Source of the DNA: Harmonia axyridis
Taxonomy: Eukaryota; Arthropoda; Insecta; Coleoptera; Coccinellidae
Assembly (NCBI RefSeq): GCF_914767665.1
Contig: NC_059505.1
Location: 23,185,506 to 23,249,505 of the forward strand
Reading direction: 5' to 3'
DNA: 64,000 bases
Shown here: in pieces, positions 10,589-21,150 of the stretch
How the letters are laid out: every line of letters begins with the position of its first letter
How positions within the stretch are numbered: the first letter of the stretch is position 1
Notes under the pieces: model-generated
The model's input: the letters and a program-made list of their open reading frames with translations, nothing else
The model's database searches: none
Told to the model about the DNA's origin: nothing
Program-made: the position numbers and the translations under genes

Positions 10589-11632
10589 TCGGGTGTCCCA
10601 AGGTGAGTGGCCTATTAGATTATTATGGAAAGTATTGATGGTAAAGATTTCAAATTTTGTGGGTAGATATTTGGCCAGTTAAGGTACATTTTTAAAATAA
10701 TTTCACATTTCCAGTGTTGCCGGATGTACGACAATTTGGCAACAACTTTGTTATTTTGAATGGGACATCCGGTATTTCTATTTTTTTTATGATACTCCAT
10801 AAAATATTAAATCTATTCACTCTTACTTTTCCATCCCTATCTTAAATGGTTTTTGAGTTATTAATTATTTTTCGAAATTTTAGATCAAATTGGCGTATTA
10901 CGAAAATGACTCTAGTTCGCTCAATATTTGAGATTTAAGTCAGAAATTTTGCGAGTCGTTAGATATTGATCTGATCTGTGTCACTGCTTTTGAATTATGG
11001 TTGTCAATAATACAGGACGGACCAAAAAAAATCATCATTTGCCAAGTTACAAAATTGTAAAAAAATTTATTTTTTCAAATTAGACACCTAGTATATTTTT
11101 CAATTTTTGGAATCAGTACAACACATTCTACAATTTTTCTATTCACTTACACAGACTTTTTTACTATTTTGTAACTTGGCAAATGATGATTTTTTTTGGT
11201 CCGTCCTGTATTATTGACAACCATAATTCAAAAGCAGTGACACAGATCAGATCAATATCTAACGACTTGCAAAATTTCTGACTTAAATCTCAAATATTGA
11301 GCGAACTAGAGTCATTTTCGTAATACGCCAATTTGATCAAAAATTTCGAAAAATAATTAATAACTCAAAAACCGTTGAAGATAGGGATGGACAAGTAAGT
11401 GTGAATAGATTTAATATTTTATGGAGTATCATAAAAAAAATAGAAATACCGGATGTCCTATTCAAAATAACAAAGTTGTTGCCAAATTGTGGTACATCCG
11501 GCAACACTGGAAATGTGAAATTATTTCAAAAATGTACCTAACATGGCCAAATATCTATCCACAAAATTTGAAATCTTTACCATCAATAGTTTCCATAATA
11601 ATCTAATAGGCCACTCACCTTGGGACACCCGA
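10589..11632. mobile_element. Long palindromic element P1 (1.04 kb)
   Basis: The outer ends are TCGGGTGTCCC and GGGACACCCGA, each next to a TA. The two arms (about 10589-11066 and 11157-11632) are inverted copies of one another with a few mismatches, around a non-palindromic centre of about 90 bases. The arms encode mirrored 61-codon frames, which are only a by-product of the symmetry. There is no transposase, so it would have to be mobilised in trans. Ends and TA flanks match P2, P3, P6 and P7. Confidence 0.92.
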
Positions 11633-11936
11633 TATACTCATAGATCAACTTATTTTTATAGTCACTTGTTTGTTGGCCTGTATCCTGTATCCTGTAATTT
11701 TTGAAAGGCGGTTGTGCTTGAGAATTCATTTCTTTTTTGTATATTTTTACTTTAACACAGGCTAATAACCATACCAGTCAATGCCTTCATTCGAAGTAAA
11801 AAAAGAAAAATACGAAGAAGAAGAAATATCAAATTCATTAATAACGCTTTATTTATGAGATATGCATATAAGGAATATAAATGAACACAAGCGATTTACT
11901 TTTTGGGCTTAGTGGATCCAAAACCACGATTATTCT
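11633..11936. other. Spacer leading into repeat D
   Basis: No gene recognised. TTTATT at 11848-11853 is AATAAA on the minus strand, downstream of the minus-strand stop in repeat D, and may be the polyadenylation signal of the transcript copied into D. Confidence 0.4.
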
Positions 11937-12176
11937 CTACACATAGATTTAAAATAAGAAGCTCCTCTTCATGATGCCAAGAGAAGGTCTTCTCGCGAGT
12001 TTTCCTTTGCCACACATTTTAGTTTTTCGCCTGAAAACAGCCGTTGGCTGAACGCTTATTTAAAGTCCTCTTCTTACAATCAATGCTGCACACTAATTTG
12101 TTACCTAGCGTAATTTCACGTTTTTAGGCCAAAGGCCTTGAGTTCAGAAACTAACAAAAACGTTTGAACCTTTTTT
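11937..12176. repeat. Dispersed repeat D, copy 2 (uninterrupted)
   Basis: This copy matches 1-194 plus 4165-4210 without the 4 kb retrotransposon and therefore shows the empty insertion site at 12130/12131. On the minus strand a frame ends NNRGFGSTKPKK-stop at about 11900, with other basic coding-like pieces in neighbouring frames. This may be a decayed retrocopy of a small basic protein gene, which I cannot name. Confidence 0.8.
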
Positions 12177-12377
12177 GAAGATATAGTACACACAACTTTT
12201 TCAACAAAATATAATTTCAAGACACAATTTTATATTCTATCTGCAAGTCCATCTGCAGACGCGTTTCGACCTATTAGATCTCATCAGCGCAGCTATAGGA
12301 CCACAAGAGATAACGAATCGAAAATGGTTACTGCCTCCGACAAAGATGAATTTTAATTAATATTCTACGACACTATA
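12177..12377. other. Spacer, possible transposon end
   Basis: The phrase CGCGTTTCGACCTATTAGAT followed by CTCATCAGCGC resembles a motif found near the ends of several insect repeats. No gene or terminal repeat could be defined. Confidence 0.3.
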
Positions 12378-12587
12378 CAGGGTGTCCATTTTTTATTATT
12401 GTTGCAGGTATCTCCGTTATGAGTAAAACTAGAGGTCTACGATTTTCGCAAGGCTACTTTTTCAAGAAACGAAAGATGCATTGAACATATTTTACAAAAC
12501 TGTTTGGTTTTCGAGAAACAGGGCGAAAACCACAGTCCTCTAGTTTTACTAATAACCCTGCATCCTCCATGAAAAATGGACACCCTT
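12378..12587. mobile_element. Short palindromic element P7 (210 bp)
   Basis: The ends CAGGGTGTCCATTTTT and GAAAAATGGACACCCTT are inverted copies flanked by TA. Inner parts also pair: AGTAAAACTAGAGG against CCTCTAGTTTTACT. It appears to be a small member of the CAGGGTG palindrome group. Confidence 0.75.
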
Positions 12588-13019
12588 TAATAGTAAAGGG
12601 TGCCCCCTATAATATTATTTAGTATCCTTCAATCAAAATATCATTCAATCTTTTTAAATACATTTTACTTATTTTTATACCATTTTTTAACATTAATTGG
12701 AATAATTTCATACCCGTTTTATACCTCACAAAGTAAACTAATGACTCACGCGCCAAAAGATTAGGTTTATACAATTTAAATTTCGATCAAATAAAAAACT
12801 GAGTTCTAATTGGGGTTCTAACATACCTCGATATCTTCTTTAGTCTTTGCACTTTTCAAATAGAAGGATCGTTTAATTGATCTTAAATTGATACCAACAT
12901 TTTCCATCAGTTTCCTTACACCCTGTTCTATAGTTTGTATTCAGTTATCATGTATGGACTTAAATTTTATAGTACTCGACCATCTGCACTACATTTCAAA
13001 TAAAGTAAGGTCTCAACTA
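12588..13019. other. AT-rich spacer
   Basis: No gene or repeat recognised apart from a scrambled transition into the hAT copy near 13000. Confidence 0.4.
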
Positions 13020-14291
13020 GAATTCCTCACTCAGCAACAACAGGAAGGAATACCGACAAATTTAATTAGCATCAATAACCATCAAAGGTGCCGCATTATG
13101 CATTAAACTCATAAATATCCATGTGATGTGGCGTGATCTCCTCATAGTGCTGTTTACGAGTTATTGACGCCAACAAAAACACATGCATTCCATCAGGCTA
13201 GTTGGGGTTCGCCTTACGTTACCGAATTTTATTGCCACTTGGGGTTCTGGATTGTTTTCTTTTCAATTCCCTAATAAGAATGTTGATTCCTCAGAATGGA
13301 ATGCAAAATATAAGAAAACGATTCCATTTCATCACTTCCAACTGATCCATGAGAATGAGAAGTTTTATTATCTCATACCGCATTCCATTATTTTATAATA
13401 TTTTTCATTTTTATATCAAATTAAATGGTATTGGGCCTGGGCGCATTCGAATTGAATAATGGTTCATCCGCATCATCCGATTGTGCTACTCGATGATCTC
13501 AAACAAAAAAAACAAATTTTCAAGCTTTTTCTGAAATGAAACTGAGCTAGGAACCTGAAACTGCAGGGCCCACTCTAGAGGGGCGGCAAATAATGTAGGG
13601 CGGCATTATCTACTTTTTCTGGGAAATCTGGATTACTGGAAGAACGAATTAAATATTGTTTTTCTGATCAAAAGGAATTTCACTGATTATTTTTTTATCG
13701 AATTTACTGATCTTAAATATCTCTGCATCGTGAATATCTGCAACTTCTATTCGAATTCAAAATAATTGTTCATTCGCATCATCCGGTTGTTTAATTTGAT
13801 CATATCAAGGAAAAAAAATGTTCGATCGTTTTATGTATTCAAAAGTCAGCAGAAGGATCTGAAACCTGAATTCAACTTTTATATTTTATCATTATTAGAA
13901 TTCAGTTGAGTATGTTACTATTCATTATATTCCACTCATCCTAAATCTTTTGTATTAAAATTTGAATCCATAAAAATAATTACACTTAACATACATTTTT
14001 TCTTTCCTTAAATATCTTTTATGAAAAAATGTGGAGTTCTTCACACTTCCACACTGAATCTTTGAAAAAAAATTCAGTAAACCAACATCCACCCCTAACC
14101 CCCCTCCTCTTTTGCTTAGTACAAAACCCCAAACCTGAAAGGTTTCCGATTTGTATTTTTGCCGAGGCGGTATGAACGCTTGAGCAGGCGCTGGACCCCG
14201 ATTATCCAATATTAATTTTTAGCATTCTGCAGAGTTAGGACGGCAAAATGGGTCTCTGCCTAAGGCGACAGTTTGGCTAGCGACGGACCTG
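13020..14291. mobile_element. Non-autonomous hAT element, copy H2 (left end degraded)
   Basis: From about 13030 this stretch aligns with 21270-22493: shared phrases include CGACAAATTTAA, GGCGTGATC, GAGTTATTGACGC, GCCACTTGGGGTTCTGGATT and GAACGCTTGAGCAGGCGCTG. The right end is TAGCGACGGACCTG at 14278-14291, a good match to the other copy's terminus. The left terminus is missing or too diverged. No transposase is encoded. It lacks the inverted/tandem 64-base units found in the other copy. Confidence 0.85.
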
Positions 14292-14372
14292 TAGGTATTA
14301 TCTCAATACTTGAGGTTTGATGTTTTCTTTAATCAATTAAACGGTATTGAACTTGAGGTTTTTTAATTTTCC

Positions 14373-14621
14373 TTACTTTTGAAATACTCGTTGAAGAATT
14401 GAGCACTGCCGTGATTCGACAAAAATTCGAATTATAATTTTTAGTTTTGAATTTTCAGCTCTAAGACTGAAAACCTGATATTGAAGATTTCTTATTTCAA
14501 TTTTCAGTTCCTTTACGAAGGGCAGAAATAGTGTATTAAAGGTATGAGTAACAATAAATTCTATGGTTTTAAGGAGGTCTTCATAAAAAATTTCAGTATT
14601 TGTCGGTGTTTTATTCGACAT
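14373..14621 (-). other. Short ORF with coiled-coil-like segment, unassigned
   Basis: From an ATG at 14621 the minus strand encodes 82 residues. The middle part, IRNLQYQVFSLRAENSKLKI, looks like a short coiled coil of the sort found in ORF1 proteins of non-LTR elements. No downstream ORF1 domain or tail is seen. It could be an isolated 5' fragment of such an element or a chance frame. Confidence 0.25.
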
Positions 14622-16228
14622 ATCAGTTTTGGAAGTTATGTTTACTAATCAACAATTAGCACAACCACTTCTTAGGAGTTCCTGTTTTTTTCATTGTTTC
14701 CAAATTCACTTCTGTAACGTTGAATCACTAAATATGAAACAAGTTTGAACTATCTTTAGAACATGGTATCGAATCATCATTACGACTAATAGTTTTAGAA
14801 AACTTTTTAGACGTAACGGCCGTCTTGAATTTGTTTCGTGGATGAAATTAAATATACATACCTACAAAGTTTTCGATTGTAGGTAGATACATGAAATAGG
14901 AAGTGTGGAAGTCTTGCCAATAGGCTTGTCTGATAAGGTATTACCTGTAACTTTTGAGGATTATTTATCCTTTTTGAAAATTAATGTACAGGCTTTTTCA
15001 CAAGATGTAGCATAAAAAAATATTTGACAGCTCACAGACAATTTTTGATTCCGGAAGAAGGAGGTATGAATTTCAGACGTTAAAAACCAATTTAAAAAAT
15101 AAATAAATTTTTCTCTGTCAGGAGCTAAGCTAACAAGTTAATGAAAGTGAATATTGGTCATTATATTCGACTCATTTTTTTATATTCTTATGGAAATCCA
15201 CTGAAGCGTTCAATGCATTTACGCATTAGGTATTGAAAGATTCACATGTCCGCGTTTATTTTGAATTGATATATAGATACCTACCCGATATTCAATACTA
15301 CATAAATTATTCATTCGGTGTCCCAATACTCTGGTTTGATAAGGTTTTCAATGTTGTTTATGTCAATAATTTCGTTTTTTGAAAATATGATATACAGATG
15401 TAATGTAAAAAATATGATCTTCTCAGTCTAGACCTGTGTTATCGCTGAATCACTAGAAGTGAATATTGGTCATTTCCTGAAATTTTCAAGAAAATCCATA
15501 AAGGTGTTAGATGGTCAGATGATGCCGATTGACAGTTTTCGGATATATTTGGAACACTGATTCAGACACCCCGTAATGTCCTTCATTTGCACCGGCAGCT
15601 TGTACCTGAAACACCATGTATAAATAACAATCACTTTCCTACAGATAAGCTTCTTGAGATCAGCTTCTTTAGATTGTACATAATAAATGGAATCTTATGT
15701 CTATTTGAATGGATTTATTTAAAGTTAAGATCGAATCGATTAAATAATTAATTTTTTATGTAACTATTTCCAGAATTCGAAACGTAAGACTTTCCAGAAG
15801 GTTTCACATTTCGTCTTACCAAGTAATTTCTCTGAATAATAGTTGGGAATGATGAAGTAGGCAACATAAAACTCTCAATTTCGTTGAAAACTCAAAATGT
15901 ATATATTCTACATATTAGAAGTTTATCTTATTTGCGTAAATCACATTATATACGTTTGATGTATAGAAAATATGTTCTAGGGAAAAACATTTCTCTTTTA
16001 TCCATACTTGGAACATATTCAAAGCCCGAAAATAGCAATGTATAAGCGATGTGCAAAACGAAAAACTCAACATCCAGCGAAACATGTATAAATGAAGTCG
16101 GATCGCCATCCCTGGGCCAATAACTTCATAATGTTCCAACTGAAACTTTTATCTTTATTTACTACCACCATACTCAACGTTATCATTACATTTTCTTTCG
16201 CAAATCCCAGGGGACATATAGAGAACTG
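14622..16228. other. AT-rich spacer without recognisable genes
   Basis: Only short frames without family motifs are present. I see no terminal repeats or retroelement tails here. Confidence 0.5.
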
Positions 16229-16297
16229 GAAGCCTCGAAAACTTTCACGAATGGAAATGTTGTTCTACTTCATATTTGAAAGTTTTCCGAGGCGGGA
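16229..16297. repeat. Short hairpin, miRNA-precursor-like
   Basis: GCCTCGAAAACTTTC and GAAAGTTTTCCGAGGC pair with a single bulge, leaving a loop of roughly 36 bases with some further pairing. Size and shape are compatible with a small-RNA precursor or a decayed short inverted-repeat element. Nothing in the sequence shows it is transcribed. Confidence 0.5.
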
Positions 16298-16881
16298 GAA
16301 ACCTATGAAGTAATACCGCATTAAACATATATAAAAGTTTGGATTTCTTTATAAAGGGACCAAGTTAGGTAGATTTTCTTTGAGGAGGGACGATAAATAT
16401 CGGGTCAACTAAAAAGAGATCATCATTGGGGAAATTTGTGAATATTAAAAGCTTTTGTTCCACTATTTTGGATAATAAAACGTTGAAAAAGAATATTTAA
16501 CAGTGTTTCCCATGCCCTATCCACCATTTCTCATACCACCATCTATGATAACATCAACAAAATTGATGTTCGGGGCCAAAAGTTTGTATAAATCAATTTT
16601 GACGTACCTCCACAGAAAAAAATGAAATGGTGTCAATGTGCAACATATCTCCGCTAAAATGTTAGAAAGCCAGAAAAGAGTGATTTTTCATTTGGATGTC
16701 GAACCAGATAGGCCATAGCTGCATCTTGTTCAAACTATTATTATTTATGTACCTTCTTCAACATCTTACAATAGGTAAGATGTGTAAGATATCCTGAGAG
16801 TTACTCGTCGTTCAAAGTTCTTTTGCCTGGCTCAGATTATGAAAAAGCTATGAATGCATCCAATTGGCCAAAAAGGGCTAG
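16298..16881. other. Spacer
   Basis: No gene recognised. A short palindrome, ATCTTACAATAGGTAAGAT, lies at about 16764-16782. Confidence 0.4.
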
Positions 16882-19800
16882 TGTCCACCGTTTTTTTCAG
16901 CCGAAACCTATGAAGAACCCTGTTTCATAAATAACACAACATCTGGTCTGCCTGCTGTCACTAAGGAAAAATTGAAAATCACACAACTGAATGTACAGTG
17001 CGTCTCAAATAAATTGGATGCACTTGAATTATTTTTAACGGATGAAAAACCTGATGTCTTAAGTCTTGCTGAGCACTGGTGTAATCCCTATAGTGTAAAA
17101 ACTATGACTCTTCCTGGTTACATCCTAGCAGATTACTACTGCCGCCCCTCGAGAGCTCACGGAGGATCCATGGTCTACATTAGAGCTGGTTTATCTGTGA
17201 GGAATCTAGGTGTATCGCGTTTTTCCGAAGAAATGGAGTGTGAAATTAGTGGAATTCTGGTGGTTGCATGTGATGTTAAAATAGCCATCATAAGTGTTTA
17301 TCGGCCTGGTTCTGGAGATTTCGAGATTTTTCTGGACAGGATTTCGGTTGCTCTCAATTATTGCATCACTTCAGCTGATGTAATTTTTGTGTGTGGAGAT
17401 TTGAATGTCAATTTTTTGAAAATTGATTCCGCAAATCGTAAGTTGCTCGTTGATTTAATGAATTGTTTCAATATGAATGTTTCCTCAAATGATCCAACCA
17501 GGGTCTTTACGGATGTCACTGGCCACACATCAATCTCCAAAGTTGACTATGTTTTAACAAATGCAAATTTAGTTGATTGTAATGTTAAAGTTTACGAACC
17601 TCATATTAGTGATCATCGGGCTATTACACTCGAGTTTCAAATAAATTTGCCCCTAAAAAATCATGATGTATCGAAGTTAGTTAGAGACCTTTGTCCCCAA
17701 AATCTGAAGGATTTTGAATATTGTATTTCAAATTGTGATTTCCAGGAAATGTATAAATATCCACATGTTGATGAATGCTTTGAAGTGTTTGTTAATTTGA
17801 TTCAAAGTTCTTTTGAAACTTGTTGTCCTATCAAAAGATATGTCAACAATGCCAATGTTCTCAAAAAATTTACTTCTCCAGAAATTATCTCGGCGAAACG
17901 AGACCTGAAAAATCTTCACTGGTTACATATCAATATCAGGAGTGAATCTACCTATTATTTGTATAAAACAGCCAAACATTCTTATAATAATCTGTTAAGA
18001 AATGCTAAATTAGATTTCCACCGTAATCTCATTGATAAATCTACTAATAAAAATAGAACAGTGTGGAATCTGGTCAATACTGTGACCGGACGAAAAAGCA
18101 ATGATCAAAGAACCATAGAGCTTGTTGTTGAAGGTGTTTTGTTCGATGAGGCCAAAACTGTAGCTGAGATGTTTGCCAACCATTTTACAACGGTTGCGGA
18201 GATAAGCCTTAACCGTTACTATAATAATTCATTGTCCACTTCATGTACTACTTCATGTATGCTGAATAATAACTTTTTCTTTCATCCAGTTATGGATCAT
18301 GAGGTAGCTGACGTATTGAAATCTCTTAAGAATGACTCAGGTGTTGATTTTGTTTCTGCGCGAATCTTGAAGTTGATAGGTCCTGATATCAGTCGACATT
18401 TCGCCTATTTGGTTAACATGTCGGTTACCACAGGAGTTTTTCCTGATCTCCTCAAAAAGGCCACTATTATTCCAGTTCATAAAAAAGGTGATGTATATGA
18501 TATTAGTAATTATAGACCTATTTCTGTTCTCAGTTGTCTTTCCAAACTATTTGAACGATTAGTGTTCAATAGAATGATGAAATTCCTTGATAAGTTTCAA
18601 CTGCTTACCTCTGCGCAGCACGGTTTCAGATCAGGTCGCTCAACTCAAACTGGAGTTTTGGAATTTGTTGAATTTGTATACGACTGCCTCGATAATGGCT
18701 CATATGTTGCCGGATTATTTTTTGATCTTTCTAAAGCATTTGATAGTATCTCCTTTCAATTCATATTAGACAAATGTTACAATCTTGGATTTAGGGGAGT
18801 ATTTCATGACTGGATTCGAAGTTATCTTGAGGGCAGAGTTGCATCCGTCAGAGTTCAAAATTCTTCATCCAGTAAACATAATTTGAAGTTAGGTGTGCCT
18901 CAGGGCTCTGTCTTGGGACCGCTCTTGTTTTTGATATTTATCAACGATCTGCCTGAGAATTTGTTGAGATTGTTTATTAATAAGTCTAAAACTTGTCCAG
19001 ATCTGATGAAGATACTAAGAGCAATCTTGTTTGCTGATGATTTTTCATTAGCCGTTACTGCGGATACTTTGGAGGAGCTACAGGGGTTGTGCGATTTATT
19101 GGTTCATTGCTTCGTTGAATGGTGCTATGTTAATGCTATCATGATAAATGTGAACAAGACTGAATGCGTTTACTTCTCGATTTCGAATAATGATAGTACC
19201 CTTTTAATTCGACATTCAGATTCTATTATTGCATCAAAGAACTGCACGAAGTTCCTAGGTATCTACATCGATAGGCACTTAAAGTGGAATTCACACGTTG
19301 ATGAAGTATGTAAAAAGCTGTACAGTTCTTATTATGCTTTAAGTCGAGTCAGGTATCTACTTCCCTTGTGCTCACTGATGAATGTATATTATAGTTTAGT
19401 ATTTAGTCACCTATCGTATAATATCATGGTATGGGGTAATTCAACAGAAACTGATAGAGTATTTATTATACAAAAAAGAATTTTACGTATGATATTCAAC
19501 GTATCTCCACGATCCTCTTGTAGACCAGTTTTCTTAGAAAATGGGATATTGACACTGGCTTCCATTTTCATATTGAGATGTTTGGTTTTTGCAAAGGAAA
19601 ATGAGGAAAGTTTTGTAAAATTGTCAGGCTTTCATTCCCATAACACTAGGAATAAGAAAATATTGTCAATTCCCAAACATAAGACATCAAAATTTGAAAT
19701 GTCACCTAAGTACCAGTGTATTAAGTTATTTAACCATCTACCTAGTAACATTAAGTCGCTCAATTTGTTTAAATTTAAGAAAGTTGTTAAGTCTTTACTT

Positions 19801-19946
19801 CTCAAGAAGTGTTTTTATAGTGTTAATGAGTACTATAATGATAGCTTAGAAAATGTCTGAATTGTTATTATTTTTGCATTTCTGACTTGTCCTATACATA
19901 CCTTGTTTGTCTAAAAGGATCAATAAACTATTATTATTATTATTAT
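16882..19946 (+). mobile_element. Non-LTR retrotransposon 5 with intact ORF2
   Basis: The element consists of an uninterrupted ORF2, a short 3' region and the ending CAATAAAC plus a TTA-repeat tail (to about 19946). No ORF1 is present, so it is 5' truncated or the 5' end is not recognised. The frame is open from just after a TAG at 16879-16881. I could not define a target-site duplication. Confidence 0.92.
16972..19860 (+). CDS. Endonuclease/reverse transcriptase (ORF2), uninterrupted
   Basis: The 962-residue frame carries an apurinic-type endonuclease at about residues 1-225: ITQLNVQCVSNKL, the catalytic Glu in LAEHW, VYRPGSGD, CGDLNVN, and SDHRAI. The reverse transcriptase lies at about residues 490-770 with YRPISVLSCLSKLFERL, HGFRSGRST, LFFDLSKAFD, GVPQGSVLGP and the catalytic FADD. 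A conserved C-terminal region follows, with FLGIYIDRHLKWNSH. There is no RNase H, as in CR1/Jockey-group pol. The listed start is a TTG, and the frame is open about 30 codons further upstream, so the true start is undefined. All key residues are present, so it may be a recent insertion. Confidence 0.93.
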   Translation: MKITQLNVQCVSNKLDALELFLTDEKPDVLSLAEHWCNPYSVKTMTLPGYILADYYCRPSRAHGGSMVYIRAGLSVRNLGVSRFSEEMECEISGILVVACDVKIAIISVYRPGSGDFEIFLDRISVALNYCITSADVIFVCGDLNVNFLKIDSANRKLLVDLMNCFNMNVSSNDPTRVFTDVTGHTSISKVDYVLTNANLVDCNVKVYEPHISDHRAITLEFQINLPLKNHDVSKLVRDLCPQNLKDFEYCISNCDFQEMYKYPHVDECFEVFVNLIQSSFETCCPIKRYVNNANVLKKFTSPEIISAKRDLKNLHWLHINIRSESTYYLYKTAKHSYNNLLRNAKLDFHRNLIDKSTNKNRTVWNLVNTVTGRKSNDQRTIELVVEGVLFDEAKTVAEMFANHFTTVAEISLNRYYNNSLSTSCTTSCMLNNNFFFHPVMDHEVADVLKSLKNDSGVDFVSARILKLIGPDISRHFAYLVNMSVTTGVFPDLLKKATIIPVHKKGDVYDISNYRPISVLSCLSKLFERLVFNRMMKFLDKFQLLTSAQHGFRSGRSTQTGVLEFVEFVYDCLDNGSYVAGLFFDLSKAFDSISFQFILDKCYNLGFRGVFHDWIRSYLEGRVASVRVQNSSSSKHNLKLGVPQGSVLGPLLFLIFINDLPENLLRLFINKSKTCPDLMKILRAILFADDFSLAVTADTLEELQGLCDLLVHCFVEWCYVNAIMINVNKTECVYFSISNNDSTLLIRHSDSIIASKNCTKFLGIYIDRHLKWNSHVDEVCKKLYSSYYALSRVRYLLPLCSLMNVYYSLVFSHLSYNIMVWGNSTETDRVFIIQKRILRMIFNVSPRSSCRPVFLENGILTLASIFILRCLVFAKENEESFVKLSGFHSHNTRNKKILSIPKHKTSKFEMSPKYQCIKLFNHLPSNIKSLNLFKFKKVVKSLLLKKCFYSVNEYYNDSLENV

Positions 19947-20375
19947 CAATTTGAAACAGGTAGATACATACAACAAAATATTTGAATAGTTATCTTACAG
20001 ACTTGAAATACAATAATAGGAATACATATAATATATCAAGAATCCATTAAATTGAAATATACAGTGCTCCAATGATTCTCCATCTTTTTCGATACATAAA
20101 CGAATTCTTTCAAGAGAAGAGTTTTTAATATTACCCTATTCAATACTCGAGGAGTTATTCTAGCAAAATATTCTTTTTTCCTTTTTCATGTTCTAAGGAG
20201 TTGTTATAGGACTCTGATATACGAAGCTTTGGACATAAGCCCACAAAAAAAAATCTGGAAATGTCCAATATGGTGACCTCGTAGGCCGATTTTGTGCCCT
20301 CCCTCGCCCTATCCATCTAAACTACTCTTCAAAAGTTAGGGAACTCAGAATTTTCTGAACAACACACTTATACAG
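19947..20375. other. Spacer
   Basis: No gene recognised. It lies between the retroelement tail and an IS630-type relic. Confidence 0.4.
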
Positions 20376-20998
20376 TGTGGTCCAACGAAAACTTAACACC
20401 TAGATTTTCCGGATTTGAAATGAAAATTGCTTGGACCCGTCAATTTCTGATTTGAGGGGGATAAACTTTTCTGCTTTTCGCATCCCCGTTACTGCAATCC
20501 TCTAATGGAGATAACTACAACCCTTTGATCTTGAATAGGAGTGAGAGGTGTTGCTACACCTCATTTTCAAGATCTTATCGAGACCTATCTCATCCTGAAA
20601 TTTCGATTCAAAATTCCCTTCGATAACGAAATGACAGGTAAAATAGTGGAAGAGTACTTTTGTAATTAGTTTATTAAATGCAGGAAATGGGCACCTTTCA
20701 TCACCATGCAGTAATGTAAGTTTTGCTGAAACCTTTCACGTAAGTTACTCAAGCTTTCTGGTGTAATTTGACGGCATTCATTAATAATCCTAGTTCGCAA
20801 ATCATCCAGGTACTCAGGCTGGGTAGCGTAAATCTTGAATTACAGGTGACCCCATTGTAAAATCCAGAAAAGGTGATCTGGATGGCCACTCGATATGTCT
20901 TCTTCTTCCATTCCAGGCGTGAGGAAAATTTTAATCGAAGAACTGATGCACCTGTTGAACGAATTGAGGTGGTGACCCATCGTACTTCCTCTTTCAAG
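20376..20998 (-). pseudogene. IS630/Tc1-mariner-type transposase relic A
   Basis: On the minus strand the end of a DDE transposase is readable in pieces: YDGSPPQFVQQ (second catalytic Asp block), HIEWPSRSP (before the third catalytic residue), then PEYLDDLRTRIINECRQITP, ESLSNLRERFQQNLHYC and the C-terminal GAHFLHLIN. Frame changes separate the pieces. The phrase CAGTGTGGTCCAACGAAAAC at about 20373-20392 may be its terminal repeat. The N-terminal DNA-binding domain and first catalytic Asp are absent. Palindrome P5 begins right at its upstream edge. Confidence 0.8.
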
Positions 20999-21150
20999 GT
21001 ACCGGGTTTTTCACCATAATTTGAAACCCCTTAAACTTTGTTACTGAAAGCGGTACAAAAAAATGTTTTCTACAAAAGTTCCACGAAATCTACAAGTGTT
21101 TTTTGAAATGGTTTCACCAAATGAAATATATACAGAGTGGTCAGCATATT

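Noticed and set aside
10430..10682. Hydrophobic ORFs that look like membrane proteins
   Set aside because: They are translations of TTTA-rich simple sequence.
10615..11606. Two matching 61-codon ORFs facing each other
   Set aside because: They are the same sequence in the two arms of palindrome P1, not a duplicated gene.
12161..12172. GGTTCAAACG on the minus strand as a tRNA B-box of a SINE
   Set aside because: No A-box at the proper distance and no tRNA-like fold could be seen.
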